Positions 9,716 to 19,979 of a stretch of DNA of 64,000 nt are shown piece after piece. The position numbers were made by a program, and so were the translations under genes. The notes beneath the pieces are model-generated. The model searched no databases, was not told the origin of the DNA, and saw nothing but the letters and a program-made list of their open reading frames with translations. The first letter of the stretch is position 1; each line of letters starts with the position of its first letter. The stretch is from assembly GCA_030268105.1 (NCBI GenBank), contig BSDZ01000010.1:348001-412000 (forward strand). Reading direction: 5' to 3'. The DNA is from Volvox africanus (taxonomy: Eukaryota; Chlorophyta; Chlorophyceae; Chlamydomonadales; Volvocaceae).

Positions 9716-10305
9716 CCCCAAATCGTACATGATCTGTAGCAGCAGGTCGTGGTTGATGGTGTTGAATGCCGAGGAGAAGTCGACATATAGCAAGTAGAGA
9801 TCTTTGCGTGCGAGGCCAGCATCCTCAATCACATGGAGCAGGTTTTGGATTTGCCTTTCCGTGTTTCTGTACCGGAGGAACCCTTCTTGCGCCTCACTGA
9901 AGAATGTGAGTTTGGGAGCGACGTCCCCGATGGACACTGTGACGAGGCTAGTCCATAGCTTATAAAGGATGTTGGCGAGGGCAATGGGTCTCTTGTTGCT
10001 CAAGAGGAGTGCATCCCCTGCTTTCGGTAGGAGGACCGTGACAGATTCAGTCCATGTCTTTGGTGTGCGGGCCTGGACCCACATAACTTTCAGGAGGTCA
10101 TGGATGGTGGTCTGTAAGGTAGCAGGCAATGCCCTCAGCAACTCGTTAGGTAGTCCATCTGGTCCGGCGTCTTATTACGGGCTAGGTGTTGGATACATTT
10201 GTTAAAGTTAAACGAGTCGGCGACGCTGCTAAGCAAGACTTTATCTGTGGCCTGTCTTGGGCTGGTTAGGGAGAAGGCGTCTGGTGCGGTGTTCTGCAGG
10301 AATGG
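9716..10305 (-). pseudogene. LINE reverse transcriptase, N-terminal part
   Basis: The minus-strand reading shows the LINE RT start NKT/GPDGLPNELL with a one-base frameshift near 10170, then LLPKAGD, SNKRPIALANILYK and motif A LYVDFSSAFNTINHDLL, before element A interrupts at 9710. A TAA at 10306-10308 separates this segment from the endonuclease ORF, although the frame continues after it. In related elements endonuclease and RT are one protein, so these are lesions, not a gene boundary. Confidence 0.85.
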
Positions 10306-12237
10306 TTACGATCGTGGGATTTCCTCGGGGCGGTACCGCCCAGTCTTTGGGGCGCTAATGGGGGCGGCCTGCTTCTGGTAGTACTGGTGTACAGCTTCAA
10401 GGATGGATTCGGGTTCCGTGCACACTTTTCCTGAGACTGGGTGTTTCAACGCAGGTTGGCCGCGTTCGAGTTCGTCCTTGCTGAAGATACCTTGGTGAGC
10501 CCGACGAGGGCGTGTGGCGATCAGATGTTGGGTTCGGCGTCGCGCTGCAGCTATGTTTTTCCGGCGTTCTATTGTTAGCGCCTGTCGTATTTGGTTACCG
10601 ACCCATCGAATCGTGTCACGTAGTTGCTCCAGCAAGCCCCCCGCATTTTCAGGAGGTGTCTGAGTGCTGTTCGATGCCAACCCATTAGGGCTTGTTGAGT
10701 TATCCGCACAATCAGGCTGTTGGTATCCAGGGGCGGCCTGCATCCGTAGTTCCCTTTCGTATTCGTGTTTGAGCCGGGTGTGTTCTCTGTGTAGCTTTTT
10801 CAGTCCTCTGCTGACTGTGCGTTTGGTGTGTATTTTGCCCGTATGTGGCGGTTTCTGCGGGCACAGGTCTAGTAGGATGTCTAGTCCCTTGTTGAGGGTT
10901 GTTTGAAGCATTGCTGCCGCAATCTCTACATTGACCGCCGTGATGCTGTTGTGGTCGCAAAGTAGTGTCATCAAGCGGGTGGCTGTCATATCAGTGGGGT
11001 CCTCGGTGTGTTTCGCAATCCCAGCCTCAATCTCATGGATAGCTGGGCGGAGGTATTCCTGGAGGCTGAGGATGTCCGACGTGAGCGAGGCATCCATCTT
11101 TGATTGTGCTGCACGGATTGTGGTGTTCGGGACCGGTAGTATCACGTTTTTCCATTTAATTCGGACCCCGTCTCCGTCTTGGTTCTTTGGGGTCGCCGGT
11201 CTCTTGGCGTCCCACAGGCGGATAGCGTCGGTGGGCAGGCGGGCATGTACGGGGTTATGGTCGAAGTTTCCTCCGGCGACAGAAACAGTGCAGTACGCTT
11301 GTAGTGTGTTCCCGTTTGCAGGTGTCCCCGCTTCTATGCTCGCGTGTAGAGTGGGGCACATCAGGATATCGTCTATTCGGCTTTGGTGTGTACAGCGTTC
11401 CTTGATCCACTGCTTGAAGGACGGGTGGCGGGGGGAGCGGTTTTCAGGCACCGGTGTAAGCATGTTATCGGTGATGAATTTGAGGTGTAGTCGGTCTGCT
11501 GTATCAGGCAGGGGTGTACTGCGGTCGTCAGGATTCAAGACGGCATTAAAGTCTCCGGCCAGGATTACATGTTCCCCGTTATTCTTGGCCTGTCTTAGAA
11601 CTGTCTGGCAGTGCGCGTATATGTTGGTTCGGACTAAGGTGTCTTCCGGACAGTAGATTCCCAGCACGTGTTGGGGGGTACTTGCTGACGTGGAAATCTT
11701 GCATTGGCACAGGTGCCCATGTAGCAGGGGCGGCGGTGATATGTTTGTCACTTGTCCTGCACAGGTGTAACGGGCACCGATCGCCATTGCAACACCTGAT
11801 GTGTGGCGTTCCTTGCCAGAGTTACGTGGTTTCGAACTGCAGTAAAGTCTGTATCCCTGCGGCTCTTTGTGTAGGGCGTCTTTCATCCATCCGGTGTGGT
11901 TGCTGGTTTTAGTTTCGGTTAGAACAATGATATCGGCATCCCATGTCCGCACATTACACAGTGTACTGAGGAAGTTCGTCACCAGTCCTCGCACGTTATG
12001 AGTGACGATGTGCATGTACCTGTGGTTTGTTATATTGCGGCTTTCTGAGGGGTTTGCGTTTTCCGGGTGTGAGAATGTGGTGTTTCTTAGGGGGGTGGTC
12101 GACAGTCTTGGGCGCTGGGCACTGGGTTCACTGGCATCCCCATTTTCTCTTGTTGTGTGTGTCGTGTCCCCGGGGTGTTCAGCCCCTGCTGGGTTGGTGC
12201 GTTTGTTAGCTCGCCGTCGGTGATGGTCGGTGGTCAT
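10306..12237 (-). CDS. LINE APE-type endonuclease and linker (ORF3, N-terminal part)
   Basis: The 643-codon ORF opens with ATG at 12237. An N-terminal basic Thr/Pro-rich stretch is followed by the exonuclease-endonuclease-phosphatase fold: HIVTHNVRGLV, a catalytic Glu in DIIVLTETKTS, AGDFNAVLNP, SRIDDILMCPTL and the terminal Asp-His in NFDHNPVHARL. These are the APE-like endonuclease residues that nick target DNA in LINE elements, and all key motifs are present. The C-terminal half is a basic linker toward RT. It starts 16 bases after the Josephin ORF stop, so translation is presumably coupled or reinitiated. It ends prematurely at TAA 10306-10308. Confidence 0.85.
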   Translation of the reverse strand: MTTDHHRRRANKRTNPAGAEHPGDTTHTTRENGDASEPSAQRPRLSTTPLRNTTFSHPENANPSESRNITNHRYMHIVTHNVRGLVTNFLSTLCNVRTWDADIIVLTETKTSNHTGWMKDALHKEPQGYRLYCSSKPRNSGKERHTSGVAMAIGARYTCAGQVTNISPPPLLHGHLCQCKISTSASTPQHVLGIYCPEDTLVRTNIYAHCQTVLRQAKNNGEHVILAGDFNAVLNPDDRSTPLPDTADRLHLKFITDNMLTPVPENRSPRHPSFKQWIKERCTHQSRIDDILMCPTLHASIEAGTPANGNTLQAYCTVSVAGGNFDHNPVHARLPTDAIRLWDAKRPATPKNQDGDGVRIKWKNVILPVPNTTIRAAQSKMDASLTSDILSLQEYLRPAIHEIEAGIAKHTEDPTDMTATRLMTLLCDHNSITAVNVEIAAAMLQTTLNKGLDILLDLCPQKPPHTGKIHTKRTVSRGLKKLHREHTRLKHEYERELRMQAAPGYQQPDCADNSTSPNGLASNSTQTPPENAGGLLEQLRDTIRWVGNQIRQALTIERRKNIAAARRRTQHLIATRPRRAHQGIFSKDELERGQPALKHPVSGKVCTEPESILEAVHQYYQKQAAPISAPKTGRYRPEEIPRS

Positions 12238-12253
12238 CAGCGGTTTGGGTCTA

Positions 12254-13207
12254 TTACATGGCGTGTCTGTGGGTTGGGTATGCGGCGGGGTGTGCCCGGG
12301 GTGTTGCTCTTGGCGGGGGTGTTCGCGCGGGGTGCCCTCTATGAGGGATGGGTGAGGTACAGCTGTCGGGTTGGTTGCTGGTGGGTGGTCGATGTCCTGT
12401 TCGGTTGGCTGCGGTCGTGTTCGTGTTCCTGATGGCTTGGTTAGTTAGTTCCGTTTGGCGGGCTAGTTGCGCTGCACGCGTGTGTTTGATCTTCCGCCGC
12501 TTTTGGCCTTGTGGTGGTCTCGTTGCTGTGCATGTGGTCCCGTTGGTTGTTTTTTGGGTCTCCATATACTTGGTGTGAGCTGTGCTCGTCCAGGTGTCCG
12601 GGGGTATTATGTCTCGCAGGTCCACATGTGTTGCCGTGGGTTCTGTGTGATGCCGAAGATTTAGGGTGTATATTGCGCCAGGTTCACGCGGCCACGTGGC
12701 ATTCTCGTCGCCGAGTTCCACAGGTTGCAGTTGCAGAGAGTCGTGGATGTACCACCGGTCCTTGTGTTTTCGTACTGCGATTGTGTGGCCTGTGAGGTGT
12801 ACGAGGAAGCCCCAGTTGCGTGCATGTTCTGGCAGTTGGTGTAGTACGCTGCTTAACGTCGCGTTGTTTTTTATTTCCTGTCCGCTCCCTATGGAGGCAA
12901 TATGCGGGTGTGCGGAGTCATTTCTTTGCTGTGCGGTTCGCACCGGCACGTTGTAGCGTAGGTACGGGTTAATTGCCAACGTTGAGAAGTTGCCTGTGTT
13001 TTGGTTGTGGGTTAGTCGCCATGTGGCGGCTGCATTGTGGACTTCCCGGTCAGCCATGTGTTGCAGCATTGTACGACAGTATTGCAGTACGTGTTGTGGG
13101 TCAATGTACGGTCCCCCTAGTAGGTTGTTTATAGCGTGTATCATGCAGAGCTCTTTCTGCTGTTGCTCGTGGTAGAGAGTGTCATCTGGGTTGTGCGGGT
13201 TTGTCAT
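12254..13207 (-). CDS. Josephin-like cysteine protease ORF of the LINE
   Basis: From the ATG at 13207 the product is about 317 residues. Near the N-terminus HEQQQKELCMIHAINNLLGG matches the catalytic-Cys segment of the Josephin (ataxin-3 type) deubiquitinase family. TGNFSTLAINPY matches the conserved Gly-Asn/Phe-Ser region, and GHTIAVR followed by WYIHDS matches the catalytic His and Asn/Asp segments. That gives Cys21, His141 and Asp156. In the family these residues cleave ubiquitin chains. The C-terminal third is basic and Pro/Thr/His-rich. Its ATG shares one base with the stop of the upstream ORF (TAATG at 13205-13209). The family assignment is from motifs only. Confidence 0.7.
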   Translation of the reverse strand: MTNPHNPDDTLYHEQQQKELCMIHAINNLLGGPYIDPQHVLQYCRTMLQHMADREVHNAAATWRLTHNQNTGNFSTLAINPYLRYNVPVRTAQQRNDSAHPHIASIGSGQEIKNNATLSSVLHQLPEHARNWGFLVHLTGHTIAVRKHKDRWYIHDSLQLQPVELGDENATWPREPGAIYTLNLRHHTEPTATHVDLRDIIPPDTWTSTAHTKYMETQKTTNGTTCTATRPPQGQKRRKIKHTRAAQLARQTELTNQAIRNTNTTAANRTGHRPPTSNQPDSCTSPIPHRGHPARTPPPRATPRAHPAAYPTHRHAM

Positions 13208-13935
13208 TATGTGACTTGTTTTGATGGGGCCCCGGGCCCTGTTAGCCGCCACGCTCGTGTGTTGGTAAGGGGGTGGGGTCGCTCGGTTCGTGTGGTTTCA
13301 TCTTGTGGGCCCGCACATTGGGTGCTTTCCGTTCCTTCAGGGTGTCCCTCTGTCCCTGGAGCGGAGTCTCTATCCCAACTGGCAGTCGTTATCAGTGTAA
13401 CGATGAGGGTTATTGTGGTACCAAACATCGTGTTCTGCGGTATTGCCAAGCCGACTATCAGACAGATGTGTATCAGCCCGCTTGCATGTCCCTTTAGCCC
13501 TGGTATGTACTTCAGGCCTTTACCAATTGCGGGGATACTGATCGACAGAATGGGGACCGTTGGGGCTGCTGTGGCCAGCTGTACACATAGTGTGACCAGT
13601 GCGGCTGCTGACACCATTATCTGCCTAGTCGCCAATGGGTGCTGACCTGCCCACTTGATTGTTTCAGCAGCATAGATTGCGCAGGCAAGAGTGAGGTCTA
13701 TTGCTACGGGTACGGCGCTGGCTGCTATTCGTTTAGTGAAGTGTCGTAAAACCCAAATCAGTCCAACTGTTAGTAACGTTAAACGGATGGCTAAGTCCAG
13801 TGGTCTCAGTGCTACCGCACAGGCAAGGTGCTGACAGCATAGCCACAAGTAGGATCGTGTTGCCTGTCTGTTGCAGGGATCTCCCTTTGCTTCGATTCCA
13901 CTGTCTTGCTGCTCTGTTGACTTTGTAGAGTGCAT
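13207..13935 (-). CDS. LINE ORF1: multi-membrane-segment protein, unknown
   Basis: 242 residues from an ATG at 13935. After a polar start of about 27 residues there are hydrophobic segments at roughly 28-44, 47-64, 71-92, 105-125 and 151-187 (the last possibly two), then a polar Glu/Thr-rich tail. No coiled coil, RRM or zinc knuckle typical of LINE ORF1 proteins is visible. The stop overlaps the ATG of the Josephin ORF. A diverged partial copy of the same coding region lies just upstream at 14530-15035 and keeps protein-level similarity, which suggests that this frame was once selected. Function unknown. Confidence 0.6.
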   Translation of the reverse strand: MHSTKSTEQQDSGIEAKGDPCNRQATRSYLWLCCQHLACAVALRPLDLAIRLTLLTVGLIWVLRHFTKRIAASAVPVAIDLTLACAIYAAETIKWAGQHPLATRQIMVSAAALVTLCVQLATAAPTVPILSISIPAIGKGLKYIPGLKGHASGLIHICLIVGLAIPQNTMFGTTITLIVTLITTASWDRDSAPGTEGHPEGTESTQCAGPQDETTRTERPHPLTNTRAWRLTGPGAPSKQVT

Positions 13936-14005
13936 ACGTTACCCCAAGGCCGGCAGTGATACTGTATCCAATGAGGATCGTAACTTCAAGATCGTGCAGC
14001 AGCGC

Positions 14006-14392
14006 TTAGATGGTATGGGGTATAAGGTGCCCACCTGCGCACATTACATCCCCTGGCAGGTGCACCCCGGTCAGTGTGCTTCTTCCCCGCATAAGATAAG
14101 GCAGAAAGGCTTTCTGGATGCCGCGTGATGCGATCCGTGGGCTAGCCGATCCAAGCATCGTCCCTGCAGTCGAAGGTGGCGAGTTCTGGCGTGTGTAGTG
14201 CAGTTGTGGGGCATTCACTGTACGGCCAAGGTTGTCCAGCATTCGCCCAGCAACGTTCACACCTCCTTGGGCTGTGACCTTGATGTCGGGTGGTTGTTTG
14301 ATGGATCTCCTTAGATGTCCCCATAATCCTATTTGTGGCTTTAGGTCTTCCACGTCCTTGCCTTCGTAGTTGCGGCCTTTTCCAGAGACCAT
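14006..14392 (-). CDS. small upstream ORF in the LINE 5' region, unknown
   Basis: A 128-codon minus-strand frame beginning MVSGKGRNYEGKD, with no recognised domain. It lies between the two copies of the ORF1 region, 70 bp upstream of the ORF1 ATG. The frame stays open beyond its TAA through a hydrophobic stretch. It could be an additional ORF of the element or chance coding in a 5' leader. I see no support beyond length and position. Confidence 0.3.
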   Translation of the reverse strand: MVSGKGRNYEGKDVEDLKPQIGLWGHLRRSIKQPPDIKVTAQGGVNVAGRMLDNLGRTVNAPQLHYTRQNSPPSTAGTMLGSASPRIASRGIQKAFLPYLMRGRSTLTGVHLPGDVMCAGGHLIPHTI

Positions 14393-14529
14393 TCTAGTGT
14401 TGCAATTTGTGATTGCAACGATGTATTTTTCTGTTACGTGTATACAGTCAGAAGTTGCTCCTCGAGAAGAGTAGTCTGTTCCAGGCGTCCTTCCACAGGT
14501 TCTGTTTGTAACGTATCTTAGAGAATTAT
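14393..14529. other. spacer, no gene seen
   Basis: Short non-coding stretch between the small ORF and the diverged second copy of the ORF1 region. Confidence 0.5.
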
Positions 14530-15035
14530 TTCATCTTGTGGGCCCGCACATTGGGTGCTTTATGTTCCTGTAGGGGGCCCTTTGTCCCTGGAGCGGAGTC
14601 TCTGTTCCAACTGGCAGTCATTATCGGTGTAACGGTGAGGATTATTGCGGCACTAAACATCTTGTTCTGCGATATTGCCAGGCGGATTATCAGGCAGATG
14701 TGTATCAGCCAGCTTGCATGTCCCCTCAGTCCTGGTATGTGTTTCAGGCCTGTATCAATTGTTAGGATACTGATCAGCAGAGTGGAGGCCGTTGGGGCTG
14801 CTGTGGCCAGCTGTACACATAGTGTGACGCGCAGCTACTGACATCGTTATCTGTCTAGTCGCCGATGGGTGCTGACCTGACCACTTGATTGATTCAGCAG
14901 CATAGGTTGTGCGGGCGAGAGCGAGGTCTATTGCTATGGGTACCGTGCTGACTGCTATCCGTTTAGTGAACTGATATAATATCCAAATCAGTCATACTGT
15001 TAGATATGTTAAACGGATGGCTAAGTCCAGTGGTC
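14530..15035 (-). pseudogene. diverged second copy of LINE ORF1 region
   Basis: The sequence parallels 13298-13812 over about 500 bp with many substitutions. On the minus strand it reads PLDLAIRLTYLTV, then a TGA in place of a Gly codon, then LIW, FTKRIA and AIDLALARTTYAAE. Changes are often conservative at protein level. Later frames are broken. It may be the end of another element copy or a tandem duplication of the 5' part. It is cut at 15035 by the LTR of element B. Confidence 0.75.
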
Positions 15036-15858
15036 TGTTGTACCTCTCGTTCGCGTTTGCTCATAAGTATCTGCACGTCTGGAGACTTTCGACACCGATG
15101 CGCGAGCACTTGCAAGTACAGCAAGGCAAGCGAGAGCAAACAGAGACAGCAGAAGACTTCAAGACGAAGAGAGATATAACTTACGGTCTTACAGATCGGA
15201 ACGATGCAATGGACGAAATCGCCGTCAGCGCCGGAAGCAAGCAATCATCACGCGGCGGTGATTAGCGAAGTTCAGGCTTAGCTTGGGCTAAGTAGAATAG
15301 CGTATAGCAATAGTAATATAGAACACACGAGTGTTCTCCGGTATCGAATGTCTTGTCTTGCTTAGCCATCCTCACATCTGTTATACTCGCAGTATCGCAA
15401 TGCCGTACAATTCACATTAGGAGGCCGATCCTAGATGTGACAATCCTACTGCGTATAGGCGATGTCTACGCATAACAACGTATAAGCCTTCCGGCATTCG
15501 CATGATGCAAGGGTCCGGATAACGATATCCGGTTGCAGGGCATGTATCGCGACGAGTGCGGCGCTCTCAACGTGTGCTGTAATGAAGTAATATTATATCA
15601 GATAATATTACTTATCGTTTCATAGCATGAGCATAATGCGCACTTCCATGCTTCGGGCTTTCATGCATGCTAGGCGGATTTGCCATGATGCAATGTCGCG
15701 ATGGATAATGACAACATGCCAAATGCATATATAAATGTACACGAATACATTTATATCATGCAGATTCATTCATATGCAATGTGTTCATCACAATAGCACT
15801 TCGCCTTGTAGGATCACATCGACCTACGCATCGGCGGGAAACTAACCGTAGCACAACA
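15036..15858 (-). repeat. element B 3' LTR
   Basis: About 823 bp, TGTTGTACC...GTAGCACAACA on the plus strand, the same LTR family as C, D, E, L and the solo LTRs in copia I. The polypurine tract is at 15859-15875 (read on minus as GGGAGGGGGGATAAT). Confidence 0.95.
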
Positions 15859-15917
15859 ATTATCCCCCCTCCCGTATGCAGCGTCCTCGCTGCTTCATAC
15901 AGCATCGACTGCAAGGG

Positions 15918-18900
15918 TCATTGGGCTTGTGTGGCACGTTTGCGGGCTTCTTCGAGCAGGGGCTTCATGTCCTGCGAGAAGTTGCGTGCCGGTTCCCATG
16001 AGTTGTGCTCGCTGGTATACCCTGTCCACTTGACCAAGTACTCGTGTACTGTCCGCTTACGTCGGTGTTGGCCCACACGATGCGCGCGATAATCTAACAC
16101 CCGCTCCACATCGTAAAACTTCTGTTTACCAGCGATCCAGGTCTCGGGAACTGGTTCGATCGCTGCGGGGGCATTAGAAGGCTCAGGGACGGGTTCCGTA
16201 CCACGATATGGACGGACAAGCGATACGTGAAACGTGGGGTGAATGGTCATATCAGTGGGCAATGCAAGCTCCACAGCCACATTCCCAACTATGCGCATGA
16301 CAGGATACGGACCAATCCAGCGGGGTAAGAGTTTTCGGGATCCGTCGGCCAAGGAACGCAAGTTCTTGGTGCTTAGCAACACAAGTTGCCCCTCCGAAAA
16401 CGTCACATCCTGCTTGGATTTGTTGTAGTATTCCGTCGTTCGTTGCTGCGCCGCGTCCAAACACGACTTCGCGTCTGTGATTCGGGACATAAAAGACTTG
16501 GCAAAAAGTTTAGCAGCAGGCACGTTCACTTCCAACTCACGCCACACGGGTAGCGCGGGATGAAACCCGTAGTTAAGAAAGAACGGACTTTTGCCTGTAG
16601 AGCGGTTAACAGCGTTGTTAAGCGCAAATTCTGCCGCAGTCAAATATGTATCCCAAACGAGAGGTGTGCGACCAGCATAATTACGCAACATATCACCCAA
16701 CGTGCGGTTTGTGCGTTTGGTTTGACCATCAGTCTGCGGGTGGTACGCTGTGCTCAGGTTGACACGCATGCCAACTAGCTTGCAGAGCGCTTCCCAAAAC
16801 TTAGACGCGAACTGCCCACCGCGGTCTGAGATCACATTTTTGGGAACCCCGTGTAACCGAACCACATTATCGAAAAACAAACGTGCGGTTTGTTCAGCCG
16901 TGCAGGATGATGTGCATGGTGCTAGGTGGACCATCTTAGTCAGGCGATCGACCATTACGAACACCGCATCATATCCCCCCTCAGTTTTGGGCAGCGCGAC
17001 TACGAAGTCCATGGAAACACTTTCCCAAGGCGCATCCGGGACAGGCAACGGTTGCAACAACCCATGGCCCTTACTGGACAAAGCCTTATTGCGCTGGCAC
17101 AGACTGCATGTCTGTACGAAGTTCGCCGCATCCTTAGCCAAACGAGGCCACCAAAAGGAACGTTGCACCAAGTCGATCAATCGCTTGCTACCAGGGTGTC
17201 CTGCTAACGGGTCCTCGTGGAACCGCGCAAGGATGTCGTAGCGTAGCGCGTCGTCGTTCGGAACGACGATTTGCGTAGCTGCACCCTCCGTCCGTAGCCA
17301 AAGGCCATTCTGCTTGCGAAGGTTTTCTACATTAGCCGGGTCCGCAAACCAGGCGTCTGCGTTGTAGGCAACCTTCAACCGCTCCGCGAGGTCCGTCGCG
17401 ATCGGTACCTCCTCGCTACGCGGCCGCACGACGGGCGCTGCTAAAATTGCAGCGTGTAGCGACGGATGTCGACTGAGAGCATCGGCAATATTCAATTTAC
17501 CAGAAATGTACTCCCAGGTGCAGTCGAACCTAGCTAGGTATTCCATCCACCTAGCCTGACGGCGGTTCAACGTCGGAACGCTTTGCAAAAACGTTAGGGG
17601 CTTATGGTCAGTCTTTAAAGTAAACAGGCGTCCCTCGAGGTAACAGCGCCATTCCTTTAAAGCATGCAGCACGGCCAGAAGCTCCTGTTCCCCGGTGGTG
17701 TAGCGAATCTCCGCACCAGGAAACTTCTTACTCGTGAAGGCGATCGGTCGTCCTTCCTGTAACAATACAGCGCCGCTTCCAAATATTGAGGCATCAGACA
17801 CTACCTCAACACGAAATGGCAACGAGTAATCAGGGAATGCAAGGGTGACATCTTCGGCAACGATTCGTTTGAGCTCTTCGAATGCCCGCTGGCATTGCGA
17901 CGTCCACGACTCGAGCGAAATGAAAACGCCTTTGCGAGTTAAGTTAGTAAGCGGGGCCGCAATGATGGAATATTTTTCAATGAACTTTCGGAAATAATTG
18001 GTCAAGCCAAGGAACTTACGCAGCTCCGTGAGGTTCTGAGGCGCGGGCCAATCGCGAACCACGGCGACCTTCCGCGGGTCCATCTTCACACCGGTGGCCG
18101 ACACAATGTGGCCCAAATATTCCACCTGAGGCTGCGCCCAAAAGCATTTGGCGCGTTCAGCAAACAATTGCTCCCGCCTCATAACGTCGAGCACGAGCCG
18201 AAGATGCTCCAAGTGCTCCTCGCGCGTCTTAGAATATACCAAGATGTCATCCAGGTAGCAAACAACGAACCTGTCGATAAACGGCCTAAACATTCGGTCC
18301 ATAACCGCCTGAAACGTCGCAGGGGCATTAGTCAAACCAAACGATAGGACCGTATACTCAAAGTGACCGAAGGGCGTCCGAAAAGCGGTTTTCGGGATAT
18401 CAGAAGCAGCGATGCGAATCTGATTGTAGCCCTGTTGTAAGTCAATTGAGGAAAAATAAGCCGATCCCTTCAGCTTATCCAACAGGTCGTCAACGTGTGG
18501 CAAATGGTAGCGATTCTTCACCGTGCTTGCATTCAGACCCCTATAATCGATGCACATGCGCAAGGTCCCATCCTTCTAACCGACAAACAAAATCGGTGCA
18601 GAATACGGGGATGTGCTGGGGCGTATCATACCCTTCGAGAGCAAATCCGTCACCTGGCGCTTCACCTCGTCCAGCTCCAATGGACTCAACCTGTACATTG
18701 GCCGGGCCGTAGGCTGCACTCCAGGCATGAGAGGGATTGTGTGATCAACAGGACGCATAGGTGGTAGGCCAGGGATATCTTTAAAGACGTCCTCATACTG
18801 CGACAGTAGGGCCTCAACCTCACGATCCACAGAAATCTGCGCGGTGGTGACACAACAGCTCACCCGCGGCCTCAAAAGCAGTCCGTGGGCACCCTTCCGT

Positions 18901-19979
18901 AACAAACGGACGGCCTCCTTACGCCCGACTAGCTCTGGTTTGATTCGCGCGGCCATTGCGGTCACAGCGAAATTAACCATAGGCACTGCCTCAGTTTCGC
19001 CCTCCTTTGGTGTGACATGTTCGAACGACAGGAAAGGTACCTTAATCGACAGAGTACCCTTGCACATATGCAGGGTTGCGGTCTCCATGTCGATGCGCCC
19101 GCAGTACTGCCGTAATGTCGACGACCCCATTATGTACGGTGCAGTCTCTGCTAAGCCCTGCAGCACGTACGGCCGGGTCACAACACGCAAAGGGCCTATC
19201 GATAGGCTAAGGGTAATCCTGCCCACGATGGGATGCTTACCCCCGTCAGCAAGGGTAACCTGTGCACAATCAGACGACTCTGGGGTCAACCCCAGCGCAT
19301 TCACCTCTGCGACAGAGATGAAGTCGTCGCTGGCACCAGTGTCAACAAGTGCCTTCAGAGTACGGCCATTCAAACCGATCTGAACCACAGGGACACGGTT
19401 ATCTACGAGCGACTGCCCAGCAGACAACATCAGTGCACTTAGGGCGGGTCCGTAACCTACGGCACCCCCGTCAGGAGCTTCGTACCAAACGTCAACCGAG
19501 TAGGATGTGCTTGGCCACGGAGCCAGCGTACCCTCCCGATCCACACCATTAAACAAAACGGTGCCCGGCTCGAACCGGTGGACATGCCGCATACCCCTTA
19601 ACGATGCCTCTGCCTTGCGCCGACAGAAAGCGGGGAGTAAAACACATGCGGCGGTGCCTGGATATTGACGCCTACACCTCCTGTATATGGCCAACTGTTC
19701 CGACATCTCACGCAGAGACGAGGGGATGAACAAAACCACGTGGTTAGACAGATCGATAGACGACAGGGGACGGCGAGGTGTAAACAAATTACACAACGGG
19801 TCGAAGCAGAGAAGTCCCGTGCGTCCATCAAGCGTGATGCGTCGCGCAATGACTTGCTCGATGTGTCCAAGTACACAAGGCAACAATGCCTTAACGGCTG
19901 GCCGTAAGGATGACCACTGACCACGCGTTAGTTCAGAAATCCCAGGTGGTGCCCCCTCCGCAGGAACCCGGGCAAGCCC
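15918..19979 (-). pseudogene. element B Pol, one nonsense codon in RT
   Basis: In frame after gag UAG. It has protease [21 protein letters not shown], RNase [13 protein letters not shown], the integrase HHCC and D-D-E motifs ([26 protein letters not shown]) and a chromodomain ([19 protein letters not shown]). The codon for the first Lys of KKDGTLRMC in RT is TAG at 18576-18578. Element D carries the identical change. The integrase Glu is followed by Lys-Arg changes (QTKRTNR against QTERTNR elsewhere), so the catalytic Glu itself appears to be Lys here. Product inactive unless the stop is read through. Confidence 0.9.

Larger units (their letters stand above)
2300..15035 (-). mobile_element. 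LINE-type non-LTR retrotransposon, decayed and interrupted
   Basis: On the minus strand the order is an optional small ORF, a multi-membrane ORF, a Josephin-like protease ORF, an APE endonuclease, then reverse transcriptase. No LTRs flank the unit. RT motif A lies left of 10141, motif B and the YADD box lie at 2500-2831, and gypsy element A sits between them at an exact 5-bp duplication (GGTAG 2917-2921 and 9711-9715). The 3' end is missing: coding similarity stops at the GCGTTAG array near 2300. The 5' end is cut at 15035 by the LTR of element B. The endonuclease-RT part has at least one stop and one frameshift. Confidence 0.8.

Noticed and set aside
9558..9797. Shared ORF in both LTRs of element A read as a host gene
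   Set aside because: It is present only because the two LTRs are direct copies.
13800..14005. Alternative minus-strand frame with a hydrophobic segment and an Asn-X-Ser/Thr site (HPFNVTNSWTD), resembling a glycoprotein start
   Set aside because: It overlaps the better supported ORF1 frame and stops soon after. The similar peptide in the second copy follows from the shared DNA.
15036..15265. Open frame of about 76-88 codons inside every gypsy LTR (both strands)
   Set aside because: It recurs only because the LTRs are near-identical copies. It has no start conservation or domain and lies across terminal-repeat regulatory sequence.
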